Shown in pieces: positions 11,233 through 24,007 of a stretch of DNA of 64,000 nt. The notes under the pieces are model-generated. The model saw nothing but the letters and a program-made list of their open reading frames with translations. It searched no databases and was not told where the DNA came from. Both the position numbers and the translations under genes were made by a program. Source of the DNA: Escallonia rubra (Eukaryota > Streptophyta > Magnoliopsida > Escalloniales > Escalloniaceae); the NCBI GenBank assembly GCA_033065855.1, contig JAVXUO010000253.1:682001-746000 (forward strand), read 5' to 3'. The first letter of the stretch is position 1. Every line of letters starts with the position of its first letter.

Positions 11233-11234
11233 AC

Positions 11235-14200
11235 TGTAACACCTCCGAAATCCGGAGCTCTATCTCCCCGAACTCCCAAAATGTTAACCTACAGGGTCAT
11301 ATCAAACCTGTCAAATCCTGTACACTACCACATACTTCAAAGCATCTGATCCGACACCAACCAAAATTCTTCAAAATACCAGATTACAAAAAAATTGCTC
11401 AAACTTAAACTATTAAAACCTAGGTTCTTAACAACTTGAGTCCTTATAGAATGAATCGACATAACAGACCCGCGCAAGGGTCTCATTACCCAGTAGTGAT
11501 GGGCTCACCGGAATCTCACACAGACTCTAAACCCCATTCCTGAGCAATCTACTGTTGATCAAACCTACAGAAAGGAATCAAACGAAGGGTGAGCTTTCGA
11601 GAGCTTAGTAAGGTTGTACAAGGACTACCAAAAGACTTACAAAATGATTCCAAAGAATCCAACCGACAATGATTTTTGAATACTTCAAACGAACTAAATA
11701 GCCCAATGATTTCCAAAATGATCAAAATTCATCATTAATAGATACCAAAATAACAATAACAATCACGACAGTTTCCAAAACTATCACTTCCAAGGTCATC
11801 ATTTCCAAAATACAATGAAGGTTTCTCAAGGGATTTCAACACAAAAACAAATCATTTCAGGTAATGCTTTCCAGTCTTTTCCGTAACAGTCATGGTAATA
11901 TACAATGCAGATAAAATAAAATAAAAACGTTGATCTTGGGCGGTTGCGATGCCATTCCGGCAAAGCCGTACACATGCATGATGTACCAAAGTAATTACTA
12001 GTCCCATTGGGTACTAGCTTGTGTTTCATGCATGATTCAAACCAGCCTTATATCGCCTCCCCACAGAAGTGGATACCCAGGTCAACACAAAAATCAACAA
12101 TATAATGAGCATTAATATAAGCTCAATCACCAAAATCAAATCGGATTTCAATAACAATAGACATACTGAAATATGTCGTCACTCGAAATTCCAAATTAAC
12201 CACAACAAACAGCAATAACGATGGTGAATGGTTATCGAATTTAGGCACAAAAATTCAGAAGAACGGACACAAACAATTATCAAATTTGCTTAGCATGCAA
12301 TAACAGACGAGCATCAACAATATTTTAGAATAACCGATTCAGGTTCAATATTGGGGTTTTCTGGGCAATAACATGATGATATCAATACATAATTCAGCGT
12401 TCGACATTAGTCATAAGTAAATCAAACAGTACTTACGAGTACGAGTTATCAAAATAAGGGTTTGGACGAAAGTGCTTACCAAGGGTTCAGATAGAATCCC
12501 TTACCTGGATTCGCTGCAAGTTTATCCTAATCGGAAAGTCTTTAGCTTTACCCTAAACGAAATAATTGAATCATTAAAACACAGCCTACATTACAATATT
12601 ATAACTTAATACAGACTCACACATACTCCCAAAATGCACCTCCATCACCGGGTATGTTAAATTACTAAAATGCCCTTCTCGGACTTAAATAACCAAAATG
12701 GCCTTCCCTTAAGCCTAGTCACCAAACTAACCTTCATGTGTATGAATTTACCCCAAAAACACCCTTTATAGGTAAAATTACCAAAATACCCCTATAGGTG
12801 GCAAAAATACCCCATATATGAATTTATCTCAAAATACCTTTCATATGTAAAATTACCAAAATACCCCTCAGGGGTTGCAAATTACCGAAATATCCCCAGG
12901 GGTTCCTGGCTCTGGAAAAATCTCAAAATAGCTTAAAACACTATTTTTAGCATCTTGAAGTCATTTTTGGGGGTAAAAAGTATTTTACAAAATTTGGGCC
13001 CGAAAATTCTAAACCAGTGTCCAGACCAAGCGCTCAGAGGCTCGTTTTGTTAAAAATACCTCTCGGCCTCGAAATGGCACAAAATTTTACATAAAGAAAC
13101 ATATCAGTAAAATAGGGTTTTTCTAAAATTTTCAGATTAAAAATAACTCGGTTTGGTATGCTAATTAAATCGAGAATTTCTTCTAATCAATACCCTAATT
13201 TAGCATCCTTCGCGTATACCGAAAATTTTCAAGCAATTCCAAAACATACGTCTTGTAAAAATATCGAGAGTTACTGTTTGGGACTTTGTCTAATTTGGAT
13301 TCTAGTTATTTATAGAAAATCGGATTAAAACTGCCTAACTAATTTTCTACCTTTAGCAACAATAACACTTACTATTCATGATCACACACATACTATTTCA
13401 CCTAATACACACAACCCCCCCCCCCCCCTCACACTCCTTTCACCCACGACCACTCTTGCAAATACTCCCAAAACCCCTACACAAGTGAATTTATACCTAA
13501 ATACACACTAACATACAATTAAACACATTACATACACAATAACTCACACACCCTGTAGCATACAAACACACAATGAACATTCAAGAACCCATGCACACTA
13601 TCTTCACCAACACACGAACACCACTTCACCATTCACGCACACTAAATCACCCTCAATTACACATTATCACACATATATACGCACAATAACACACAGAAAT
13701 CACATCTGAAGACCCCCCCCCCCCCCCATACACACACACACACACACAGCATAATACACAATACACACACTGCAAACACTGAACACATACACCCCTAATT
13801 ACGGAAATCACATACTAAATTTAAACTAATAATAACACTTGATGATGAAGGGATCAGCCTCGAAAATCCTTCCCAATCTCTCTTTCTTTCTCTCAGATTA
13901 TTCTACCGAATTTCCTCTTCTTCTCTGTTTCTTTTTGTTCTTCCTGCTTTGTTTTCTTTTTTATTTTTTTCTCGCTTACTTTTCATCTTTCCCGAAATTC
14001 CCTTTTTCCCTCTTTTTTTTCTTCTTTAATTTCCTTAGAGATCCTTATCCAAATTTATTAGTTTACAATTTAAGTGATTAGTCACCAAATAAATAAGGAG
14101 GATGTGGCATTCTCTAAAGACTTATATCTCTAAAATTTTGACACCCGAGTCATACTTTTCAAAATTGCAATTTAGTCCCCAGAATTTCCATAATTGCAAG

Positions 14201-14516
14201 GTGCCCCCAAACTTTATGTAATTACCTTTTGGCCCCGAATAAATTCTGATTTGATTAGATGTCACTAAATAGGTATTATCACTCATATTATTACTTTTCA
14301 TCATTGAAAAACATTAGTTTACAACTCTGCCCCCAAAGTTTTCCAAATTCAAAAAATGACCCCAAAAGTTTTCAAAATTACATTTTTGCCCCAAAAATCT
14401 TTTAAGCTTCCATGCCATACTAATACCCGAGGACTGCTAAAAAATAACGGGGCCGTTTATTTTTCCGGAACATAGATGGTTATTTTAACCCCGTTCCCAA
14501 AGTTCAGGATATTACA
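11235..14516 (-). mobile_element. Gypsy 5' LTR (LTR-B), 3282 bp
   Basis: Read on the minus strand it starts TGTAATATCC (at 14516) and ends GGAGGTGTTACA (at 11235). The PBS and gag remnant follow. It is homologous to LTR-A through its whole length, except for the MITE at 1293-1934. Notable parts on the + strand are the conserved palindrome (11590-11607), the block equivalent to LTR-C (12126-12380), CA-rich DNA with two poly-C runs (13400-13430 and 13710-13730), and a pyrimidine-rich leader complement (13860-14040). The open frame at 13839-14081 is this pyrimidine tract, not a gene. Confidence 0.8.
11590..11607 (-). promoter_or_regulatory. Conserved LTR palindrome (LTR-B copy)
   Basis: The plus strand shows TGAGCTTTCGAGAGCTTA, the inverted counterpart of the LTR-F and LTR-A motifs. 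The pyrimidine tract and CTGTAGG equivalent sit on its element-downstream side (11562-11585). Confidence 0.5.
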
Positions 14517-14790
14517 CATTTTCCTTTTATTGAAATTTCCTTCACAGGCATATGAAGAAATACTAATATTGATTCCCCTACTTCATTCTTGTTGGCATAA
14601 GACCAGAAACGTCAAGTGGTAACAAACCAAAAAGATTTATGAAGTAGATCAAATCACAGAATTTGTGTTGGGTTCCTAACTTCTTGTCTTCTATTTTAAC
14701 TGAAACAGGAAACATTTCCCTTTTTCTTGAAGTTCTCTTGAAATGGATAATGACAAGATAAGATAAACTGGGTAAAAAAATAGAACTGAC
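14517..14790. other. Intron-like DNA next to the EXO70 relic
   Basis: AT-rich DNA without coding signal. It sits directly after the donor of the EXO70-like exon (minus sense), so it is probably the start of that gene's first intron, cut at 14516 by LTR-B. Confidence 0.35.
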
Positions 14791-14938
14791 CTGAGTCCGT
14801 ACGGCGGTCTCAAGGCCAGAGAGATAGTGATCAAATGAACCAAGAATGGGGACCGTGTTGTCCCTGAAGGATTAACTCTTTTGCAGTGATTCTCTCATCA
14901 TGGTCGCTTTCTCGCTCAACAAATCTGCTATTCCTCAT
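14791..14938 (-). pseudogene. EXO70A1-like first exon, decayed
   Basis: Minus-strand translation gives GIADLLSEKATMMRESLQKS, a stop, then a segment with ILGSFDHYLSGLETAVR. This matches the N-terminal start of plant EXO70A1, the exocyst subunit that tethers secretory vesicles at the plasma membrane. The exon ends in CTCAG|GTCAG at 14791, a plausible donor at the position of the family's first intron. Damage: an in-frame TAA after LQKS, and an extra base next to the start (the ATG at 14938 is out of frame with the match). A GA/CT microsatellite upstream (14976-15028) fits a 5' UTR. No further EXO70 exons were found. It is either the broken 5' end of a former gene or a moved fragment. Confidence 0.7.
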
Positions 14939-14972
14939 ACTATTGGTGGAACTCTTATTCAATCTAAGACCC

Positions 14973-14975
<3 letters not shown>

Positions 14976-15028
<53 letters not shown>
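14976..15028. repeat. CT/GA dinucleotide microsatellite
   Basis: A run of about 26 CT units on the plus strand, directly upstream of the EXO70-like exon in its own orientation. Confidence 0.95.
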
Positions 15029-15033
<5 letters not shown>

Positions 15034-15500
15034 ATTGAATCTGCCTTGAGAGTTGAAAACTAAAGAGAGAAACAAAGAGGGTGGTCTAAAAGAGCTATAA
15101 GAGCTAAGACATCAGTTTACATCAGCTAGGTAAAGGGAATTGACAAGTATATCCATGCAAAACTGGCATGTGCGCAGCATAAGCAGACTTAACGACAGAT
15201 TTTGAACAGACAACCAATTTTAGTTACGAGAACAAGAAAGACCTTAAGAAAAAGCATTAGTTATTCAACAAAGCCTGTCCAGTAGTACAAATCATGTTCA
15301 CAGGACTCAAACTGATTCTAGGGCTCAAGATAAGATATCAAAGAATTCACAGTTGAAGTAGGAATCTCAAAGGGAGCCATTCTGGTATGGCAGGAAGACT
15401 ACTTTTTAGGCTTGGAAGGTCCCATAAGTAGGAAAAACCTACTCTTAACAAGTTGTTGGATCAAAGTAGGACATTATCCATGGAGTCGTTTGCAATGCTT
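15029..15500. other. Unassigned intergenic DNA
   Basis: No coding frame or terminal repeats were recognised. The 3' end of the minus-strand LINE probably lies in or just above this stretch, but no clear poly(T) on the plus strand marks it. Confidence 0.4.
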
Positions 15501-18500
15501 TTGTCAACGATGGGGGATATTATTGTAAAAGTTGCAAACACAGGGAGTGCCCTGCAAAAATGTGTAAACCACAGGGGATAATTTTGTATTTAACCGAAGA
15601 ATGTAATATGCAGACTTAACCGTGTACACTCCAGAAGTGGTTGCCGTGTCTTAAAAGTAAACTGTGTCCGAAAGAATGTATTGTGCAGAGACTTAACCGT
15701 GTCTGAAAACCCTGCTGATGAGATATAAATGCTAGATATTCGTGAGATGACCTTAGGTGTGAGAAGACTGCAGTAAGGAAGGGAATATCCTAGGAAGAAT
15801 TGTGAATAAAGTTAGATACTTTAGTAACTAGTAGATCCCGTCGGTGGTAAGGAGTAAGCATTCATGGAGGGTATCCAGTGGTCTGTCCAGACATCAATGT
15901 TTTGGCCTGTACTGACTTGCCACCATACCCCTTGAAGAATCAAATCATATCATGTAAGTACTCCCCTCCAACCCTAAGATGTGGCCAATGTCTTTTGAAC
16001 GGTGAGGAAAGATTAATGTTGGCAATATTTAGATTTGAAAAATACTGACAGGAAATGATTGGGTTGACTGATGGTGTGCCAACTTGTTTTGGCTAAAAGA
16101 GCAAGATTGGAAAAAATGGGTTATTTAAAACAAAGTCCCCATTTCATCTTGGGTCCACAGATGGTTAGCAATTAACCCAATAGATTCGTTTGCCTGAACA
16201 GTCACCTTGCCACCAGAAATTAGTAATAAAATGGTCAATGTGTTTACATACCCTTTGAGGTAGTAAAGTAACATGCATATGGAAGGTGAGTAATGAGTTT
16301 AAAACAAACAACACAAGTGTTGCCCGTCTTGCTTTGTTGAAGAGAGATCCATGCCAGCCGGCACAACGGTTATGGATTTTCTCAATCAAATTTTGGAAAA
16401 AGATTTGTTGGGGTACTACTATATCAAGTGTTGAACCTAAATACAAACCTAAGGTGGTTGAAGAGGGAACTCCTAAGATCATGGAGTAGTCTGTCAAAAG
16501 AATTGGTGAACAATTAGTGTTAGCAACAAGATATAATTTCTCTAGATTTATCAGTTGTTCGGAATCCGAGAAATATTTATGAACCAAGATTTTAAGAAGT
16601 TCACAACTTAAAGGAGTAAGGTGGAAAAATAAAATGGAATAGTCAGCAAATAAAAGATGTGTGATACTAGGAGCTTGGGGGTGAATATGAATGCCTCGAA
16701 TACCACCATAGGCCTTAGCTTTGAGGAAAGTTTGGGAAAGAACCTCATTGCACAGAAAAAAAAAATATATATGAGGATAATGGGTCACCATGCGAATACC
16801 TCTGGAAGGAAAAAATTTAACCGACAGAACGCCATTAATCAGAATGGAGTAAGCAACTGTGGTCAAGCACTGCATAATCAGATGGACGAAATGGCCGGGA
16901 AAACCAAATTGAACTAAGATAGCTTCAATAAAATCCCACTATAATTGATCATATCCATCTTGAGAGAGCCAATAACTCGCTTCCCTGATTTACAAGTCCG
17001 AATCTTATTTTTAATTTCTTGGGTAATCAAAATGTTTCCCATTATTTTTGCGTCCAGATACGAATGCATTCTGAAAGGGATCCTACGAGAGTCGGAAGAA
17101 GATGTTTGATCCTATTCGTGAGAACTTTGGCAATAATTGTATAGATGGTGTTGCAGAGACTAATAGGGCAAAAATCACCCGGGGTTGTAGGGAGACGGGT
17201 TTTAGGTATCAGAGTGATGAAAGTTAATTAGTTTCAGTAAGCATTCAGCCTGATTGTAGAAAGGATAGAACCGCTACAACGATGGATTGGTGTAGGAAAC
17301 TCCAACACTGCTGGTAAAGTATAGGTGGGATCCCATTAGGGCTGGTGGATTTTAAGGGTGCTAGTTAAAAAACAGAGATTAGTATCTCGTTAGAGGTGAA
17401 AGGTTGGTTGAGATCAAAAATTTGTGGCATCGTAAGCTGGGTGGAAATTAGGCCAACTTTAGTGAGAGATCAAGGTGACTCGGAATAGAAAATATCAGGT
17501 GGACAGAGGATGTTTATGAAGTGAAGCAAAAAGCACTGTCAAATCTCCAATTCTTCTTGGTACCGCTGACCAGAGAGGCTTTGAATTCGGGTAATGAAGT
17601 GTGTTGGGGCTTTGATAGTAGTGGAGGTATGAAAAAAATTGAGTGTTCCTATCTCCCAGTCATAACCAGTTTTCTTTCGCTTTCTGAGCCCAAAAAATTT
17701 CCTAATAATCCAAGAGGCAGTCAAGATGAGTACGCAACTCACTATCTTGTTAGATGGCCATATGATCATGTATCAAAGTCTACCACTCAACCAGAAGCTG
17801 ACGCACAGTAGTAATTTGGGAGTGTAAATTCTCAAACCAGTTCTTCTTCCATAAGTCTAAGCGATTCATCATGCGCCGACCCTAGACTACAAGGCGATAT
17901 AGAGGTGAGCTAGTTACCAAAGTACTTCATTCCTGTTGGATTATCCAAATAGCTTCCCGATGTTTAAGCCATGTAGCTTCCATTCTTCTGGCTTTGAGAA
18001 CAAAGCGATTACCAAAGAGAGTATCCAAAAGAAAAAGGGCATGATCAGAGTGTTGAATGCCTAAAATTTTAAGAGTAGCCCTTGGATATTTAAAAACCAA
18101 GTAGTATTAGAGTAACCCCGGTCAAGTTTCTCATAAGTACGAGCTTCACCCTGAAGATCATTTGGCCAAGTATAGGTTGGCCCACACTGACTGACTTCCA
18201 CTAGACCCAGGCCTTGAATAAAGGTAGAGAGAGAATAATGACTTAGGTAGTTAAATTAGTAACCGCCTATTTTTTCCTCAGAAGATAGCACTTGATTAAA
18301 ATCGTCTACTAACACGAGAGGACCTCATATTTCAGATAAGATGTTGCTGATAGAATCGCACATCTTTTGTCTCTTCGAAACTCGCGGATGACCATAAATA
18401 ATGTCAGCTATAAAGATCTTAGCATCATTATCTTTGAAACAAATGAGAAGCAAATGTTTGGAGCTATACAAAAGACTTCTATCCAGGTGAAGTAACCATC

Positions 18501-18714
18501 CTACTCACAAACCCCATTTACTATTACACTTAGCAGCCTTACCACTATAAGCAGTAAACCCCCTAGATCGAAATTTATTGAAAACATCAACCGAAATTCA
18601 GTGAGTTTCTTGGAAGAAAATTACGGACGGACGTTGTATATGGATCAGCTGATGAACTGCACGAATTATTCGTGGCTGAACCATTCCACGACAGTTCCAG
18701 CTGAACAACTTCAT
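15500..18714 (-). pseudogene. LINE (L1-type) ORF2: endonuclease and reverse transcriptase, decayed
   Basis: Minus strand. The product starts at ATG 18714 with MKLFSWNCRGM, the N-terminus of LINE apurinic/EEP endonucleases. FFQETH and a VDDFN motif follow (18640-18290). The reverse transcriptase is best preserved at 16165-16930, with FADYSILF at the active site; the family has FADD, so the second Asp is replaced by Tyr. A typical thumb segment ends in FWWQGDCSGKRIYWVNC. The post-RT region (about 16140-15850) is recognisable, including NIDVWTDHWIP. Many stops and frameshifts are present. This is the same element as the ORF1 pieces at 18967-21160 and 36065-36471. Confidence 0.8.
15596..15705. 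repeat. Short direct repeat in LINE 3' region
   Basis: Two imperfect copies of an AAGAATGTA..TGCAGACTTAACCGTGT phrase, about 75 bp apart. Confidence 0.6.
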
Positions 18715-18966
18715 GGGAAGTGAAGGGGTTGAGAGACAATAATCAAAACCCTAACAGTAACAGGGCGAATGATCAAGAGGAGAAATAAAAAAGCAAGGAC
18801 GAGTGAAATGAGGTAAAAATGATTCTTGCCACCATTTCCTTTTGAATTTATTATAATATAAAAACAAATATGAGTTGAAAGGAGGACATTTAGATTTTTT
18901 TAAATTAGGTCCCAGCAAGGCATGCTGCCCATGCCCCTCAATACTAAATTTGAGATTAACAAAAGG
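18715..18966 (-). other. Spacer between LINE ORF1 and ORF2
   Basis: About 250 bp without coding signal. This is a typical interval between the two LINE reading frames. Confidence 0.5.
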
Positions 18967-21160
18967 TTATTTTCGTATGCTAGGGCGTTGTAAAGTGCCA
19001 ACCAAAAAGCAGAGTTTGGTATTTACTAGCACAAAATAATGGTAACGTACAGAGAGAGGAAAACATGCAGTCTTTACACAAATTACAAACATACAGGGCT
19101 TAAGTAGGATGCCTTGATAATAGTAAATGGAAGTTGCGGTGAGAGAGGTACTTGGAACCATGGGGGAAGGAAAATCTGCAAAGGCGTTGGCCTTTGATAT
19201 TTTTGGGCTCCAAGCAAGGTCACAAGCACTCTCTACTGATCTATCTTGATCCCGCTTTGGTATTATAAATCTTACATCAATGTCCATGGCCTCATAAGTG
19301 GCACAATAGTCCTCCAGTTCAATAAGAAGAGGGTCAATATTCATGCAACTCGACCCAGTAGGAATAGGGATCAAAGGAAAATGTGGGGTTTGGCCAACAA
19401 GGACAGGTTCACGGAGGGTCGTTAATGGAGCTTCATCAGGTTCAGTTTTATCATCCTCAAAATTCGGTGCAATGAAGCAGGTTCCCGGTGTAGGGATCAT
19501 AGTCTGTGGATTGGGCAGTGGGTCTTCCTCAAAAGCTGAAATAATGAAGCGTGTACCCAGTGTGGGAATCATAGAGTGGGGATTGGCCATTGGGTCTCCT
19601 GTTGCTAGAGAGACCTAGAAGTTAGGTGTTTTGGGCAAAGGGCAACAATGAGCTATTTTGTCCCACTAGGACCGCAATGGCCATTAACTTTGACTCTGCT
19701 TGTGGAGGAACAATCAAATGAGGATGAGTCCCCCCATTGTCTTGAACCTTTTCTTTACCCAGTCGATGACGAATACTGTCAGAGGCAGTTAGGCTTGAGG
19801 GTGAACCAAACAGGTGCAGAGTGGAAGTTGACTCGTGGCGTGAGGACAAGTAGGGTTATTTCGTCCAAAGGAGTAAGGTAAAATAGGATCTTCAACGAAG
19901 TAAGACATATATGGTAGGGTTGTGTGAAATCTAGAAGAGGTCATGGACCGAGAAGGGCCCAAAAGAACATAGGGTCTAGGAACAAAAATATGAGTTTAAG
20001 AGGTGGGCCGATGGAGAAAGGAGGGATCCACGATATAACTGGTTAAGCGTAAAGAATTAGGTGGAGAAGTTGATGATGGATAAGTTGATGAGTTAGTGGG
20101 CCGTCCAAAGACACTGATCAAACGGTTCAATGTAGTGTGATTAGCTTGGGTCTACCTTTGTTTGAGTTTGGTAATAAGATCCAAGAATCCCGATTCCAAT
20201 AGCTCCACGTTGTTGTTGTGGAGGAAACTATCTATGTATAGAGTAGAGTGAATTGAGAGAGACGTGGGAAATTCCACACCTTGAGAAGAGGACAACGTGG
20301 CATACGATGGAGAAGGACGCGTAGGAGCATTCAGAACCACCTAGTCACAGCCTGAGTCACTCGCCCCACTCACCACCGAGTGAAAATCAGAATCTGTCGT
20401 CGAATAATGTGGCGCTAAGGAGTCAAAAAGGTGGCTAAACAGCTCGGAATTATCAAAAGATGGCTGGGATGAAATGGGGGATGGAATTAACTTCGCCGAT
20501 AGATCCATTTCCATTGGGAAATCCATATTTTGAGCAAGCGGGTCATCACCCCAGGAGTTAATGGATATATAGTCAAAATTGTCAGAGTCATTTTCAAAGG
20601 CAGGTGGTGAAAATGCAGTGAAGACATGATGGAGTCCAGGTCTCGTAAGAGTTGCAACATTGCGGATTCGAGATGAGCGATTGAAGTCGGTGTTCAGAAG
20701 TGCGCATAAAAAATCCCCATAAAACGGTTGGCCAAATTCAAATATAGGAGGATTTGTGGTGAGATTATGAAAGCGTTGCACTTGGTGCTCAAATGCCTTC
20801 CGAATAACAAGATTAGTTTTCCAACAGCAGGACGCTATATGCCAACAACAAGCGCATCAATAACACAGGTGGAAGAGCTTTTCAAAGGAACACTGAAACC
20901 AGATAGTTGTGTTATTAAGGAGAGCCAGAAATACACCAACGACAAGAGGTTCGTCAATCGAAAAACGAACAAGAATCCGAAAATAGTCCGTATACTAAAA
21001 CGTGAATCTCCGATCAATCCACCCGAAGAGTCTGTCCAAGGATGTTGCCAATTTGTTCAGGAAGCATAATAAAATAGCAGTCGTTAGGTATGTTGTGCAC
21101 CCTAACCCATATATCCATGATTATAAAGTACACAGAGGAATAGATCACGTGGTCCATCTC
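18967..21160 (-). pseudogene. LINE ORF1, 3' part (DUF4283-like, degenerate zinc knuckle)
   Basis: Minus-strand frame continuing the 36065-36471 fragment. It opens with IWVRVHNIP (21125-21080) and PEQIGNILGQTLRVD, the second half of a DUF4283-type RNA-binding domain. FEKLFHLCY and a Cys/His cluster (about 20890-20820) mark a damaged CCHC zinc knuckle. Then come QPFYGDFL and low-complexity Ser/Asp-rich segments (20341-20781 and 18967-19590). The second of these has an internal repeat of about 30 residues around MIPT.GT.FI. Stops occur at about 21018, 20870 and between the open stretches. ORF1 binds LINE RNA. This copy is non-functional. Confidence 0.75.
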
Positions 21161-22084
21161 TGACACCCTCAACCCTGGTGATATTTCCGGCTGAGTTATC
21201 GATCATAATCACAATCATGTGTAGAATATAGATCAACTACACCTTCATTATATATGCCCTACATTACGTCCTTAAAAAAATTCCTTACAACATACATCAT
21301 ACTGCAGCGGAAGACTTTCAAGTCCTTAAACAACATATACACAACAATGTAATACACGACTGTAGTCGTGTAGCTCCTCTCAACGTATCTGGTAGCTCAA
21401 CCTTTGTCTTACCATTTCTTGCTTATCTCACCTTGACTTATCACCTCGCTCAACTCTTTTAGCTTGTTTATTTTCCCTTCCTAGAGGATTCTTTTTTGTC
21501 AATCTTATAACCTGCACAACACAACATAAGGAATGAACGCAAATCGCCCAGTAAAGACAACACGAGGAGCATCGTGTACAAGTGATTCGAAGGTCTTGGA
21601 GGAATAATAATCATCTCAACGATAACAATGAATCGAGAGTTTATAATAAAATTTAGCATCAATGAAATTTGTCAAATGATATTTTTCTTTCGTTAGACTG
21701 AGCGGCTTCAAGGCTCAACATAACAACATTATTGCCACCTCCTCATGGACAAGACTGACTGACTATGCAAGTAAACACTAAATCAAGAATCGCAAAAGTA
21801 TAAATCAAGAATCGCAAAATTAAACATCAACAAAATGAAAGTCATTAAAATTATTATCAACAAAATAAAATCAAATGCAATGCAACTCAGACACTATAGA
21901 CTAGACTCGAGCGCCATACATCTTTTTTTTTCGCCAGTGATCATGTATCACAAGCCGTCTTCCTCATTTTGATGTCCCGTTATACGGGATGTTCATCTCA
22001 GTCTCAGATAATCAAAAGAGACACTATCATCAAGAAGGGAACTCACAAAGAGTATTTGTCCCTAACCGCATTACAGCTAAACCA

Positions 22085-22620
22085 ACAAGGCTTCATCCAT
22101 GGGACGGACTAAGGAAAATTATTTCACCTTACATCCTCAACAAAAAAACTCAAGCAAGAATTACTGGGTCACAGAATCACCCTGTGTTCAATATCACAAC
22201 CGGAATTCCACATAAGCATCATCAACAGGGCGGACTCGGGAGAAACTTAACCACAAGTCCTCAACAATGCTCTCAAATAATAGAAATATTTGGCATCAAT
22301 AATTAGTGACATCTTAGGACAACATCACAACAACATCTACATAACATCACCAATCAACGATAGGGCGGACCCGGGAGAAACATGACCACAAGTCCTCAAC
22401 AGCGTTCTTAGTTAGAAGAAACGTCAGTTGTCAATAATTACCGACATCTCACAAAAATCACACAACAATCCCTACGCAACATCCTCACCAATGTCCGACG
22501 TGTATGCTAATTGAATCGAATAATAGCATACTTAACCCGTATTACCCTTACTAAACTTCATGAACGAGATGGACTAAGGAAAATTATTCTACCTTAAGTC
22601 TTCAACAGCATAATTCAAAT
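22085..22620. repeat. Degenerate tandem subrepeats in LTR-E
   Basis: Four related phrases of the type GGGCGGACTCGGGAGAAAC..CCACAAGTCCTCAAC start near 22096, 22228, 22362 and 22569. Two of the units carry GGACTAAGGAAAATTATTYYACCTTA in the matching position. Spacing is about 130-210 bp. Confidence 0.7.
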
Positions 22621-23998
22621 AAACGAATACCGGTCACAATGACTACCGGTGTCCAATCATAACAACAAGAATTTAACATAAACGTTATCAACATGGCATG
22701 CTAATCAAAATAATGAATTAGCATATCAGAACCGCACTGTCCTTACCCGATTGGCCTTTGGCCAAAGATGTTATCAACTTGCAACTTTGAATCGCAACGA
22801 GCGGCACCACCTAGTCAAATAATACATTGCTCGTCAGACATCATTCAAACATAAACGCACACTTTATTCTACCCCTTCCCATTTCACGGTTCATAGCGTC
22901 TTACAACGACTAATTGTTCCGACCCGATAGCTAGATCCTTAACCTAGCCTTATCGATGCATCGACAATAATAGCTTCCTCATTTTAGGCGTATTAACGCT
23001 TTTCCTCACTTCCCGTCACTCCGGACACCAAATTATGTGTGTTACCAAAAGTTTAGCGCTAACATGACAATTACCAATATACCCTCTATTTGCCACTACA
23101 CCACTGAAGCCCAAAAAACTGCTTCCAAATCAGTTTTTAGATGTATTACATCCATTTCTAGAACAAAAAGTCCCTCGAAAATTTTTATAAAAAAATTTAC
23201 CAAAACACCCCCTCCCCCCACTTAGGTTAAATTACCAAAACACCCCATGGCGGCCGTTGCCCCAACAAAAATCTCAAAATCACTTTAAAATTTTAACATA
23301 TTTTTAAGCATTTAAGCATCTACATTCATTTTTCAGACTAAAAAGCCCTTCGGGGAGTTTTCGCTCAAAAATTCCTAACCAACAATTAACCAAGTGCTCG
23401 AAAGTCGGTTTCGCTAAAAATAACTATTGACTTTGAAATGCCTAGAAATTTCAAACATCGAAGCATCTCACCATTTTAAGGTCCTCATAAAATATTCACG
23501 CAAAACTAAGTTGGTTTGCTATTTTTAAATTCACCGTGAATTTTTACAACGGCCGCATCAGTTAACCCATTCCCGACCTCGGAAAAATCTAAAATGTTTC
23601 CACATCGTAGATTTCATAACAATAACTACAGTTTTCTTTTTGCACTTTGACCAAATCTGCTTCAAACTATTTTTAAAAATTCAAACAGTGGACTGTTTAA
23701 AGCTTAGCTACCTTTAGCGACACTTGCAGTCATTATTCACCCTTAACCATATCAAATTCACACACCATTCACCCTGGAGACACACACACACACACATCTT
23801 CCTCCCCACCTGCCGAGCACAGAGTCACAAAGTCCTCATTTTCCCACCCAATTGCACACATCCACACATTAACCCACCTAAATCACACACATACACACCC
23901 TCTTACACACACAACAATCACACTCAGACACCAACACATTTCAGCTTCTATGCTGCCTTCCCCCTCCCCTCCCCTTCACTATGCACGCACACACACCA

Positions 23999-24007
23999 CA
24001 TATTCAC
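23999..24007. repeat. MULE target site duplication, left
   Basis: CATATTCAC, identical to 35213-35221. The 9-bp length is the Mutator hallmark. Confidence 0.95.

Larger units (their letters stand above)
21161..24007 (-). mobile_element. Gypsy-type LTR-E, element-3' part
   Basis: One half of an LTR of about 3.7 kb in minus orientation. The other half is 35222-36064 and the MULE sits between them. It starts TGACACCCTC on the plus strand, the decayed complement of the family's GGGNGTTACA end. The LTR interrupts LINE ORF1: LINE-type coding stops exactly at 21160 and resumes at 36065. Flanks ATCTC and CTGTC match at only 3 of 5 positions, so the duplication has decayed or an edge is off by a few bases. 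Open frames within are not credible. The CA-rich tract 23740-24000 is the complement of the GT tract seen in LTR-A and LTR-F. Confidence 0.75.
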
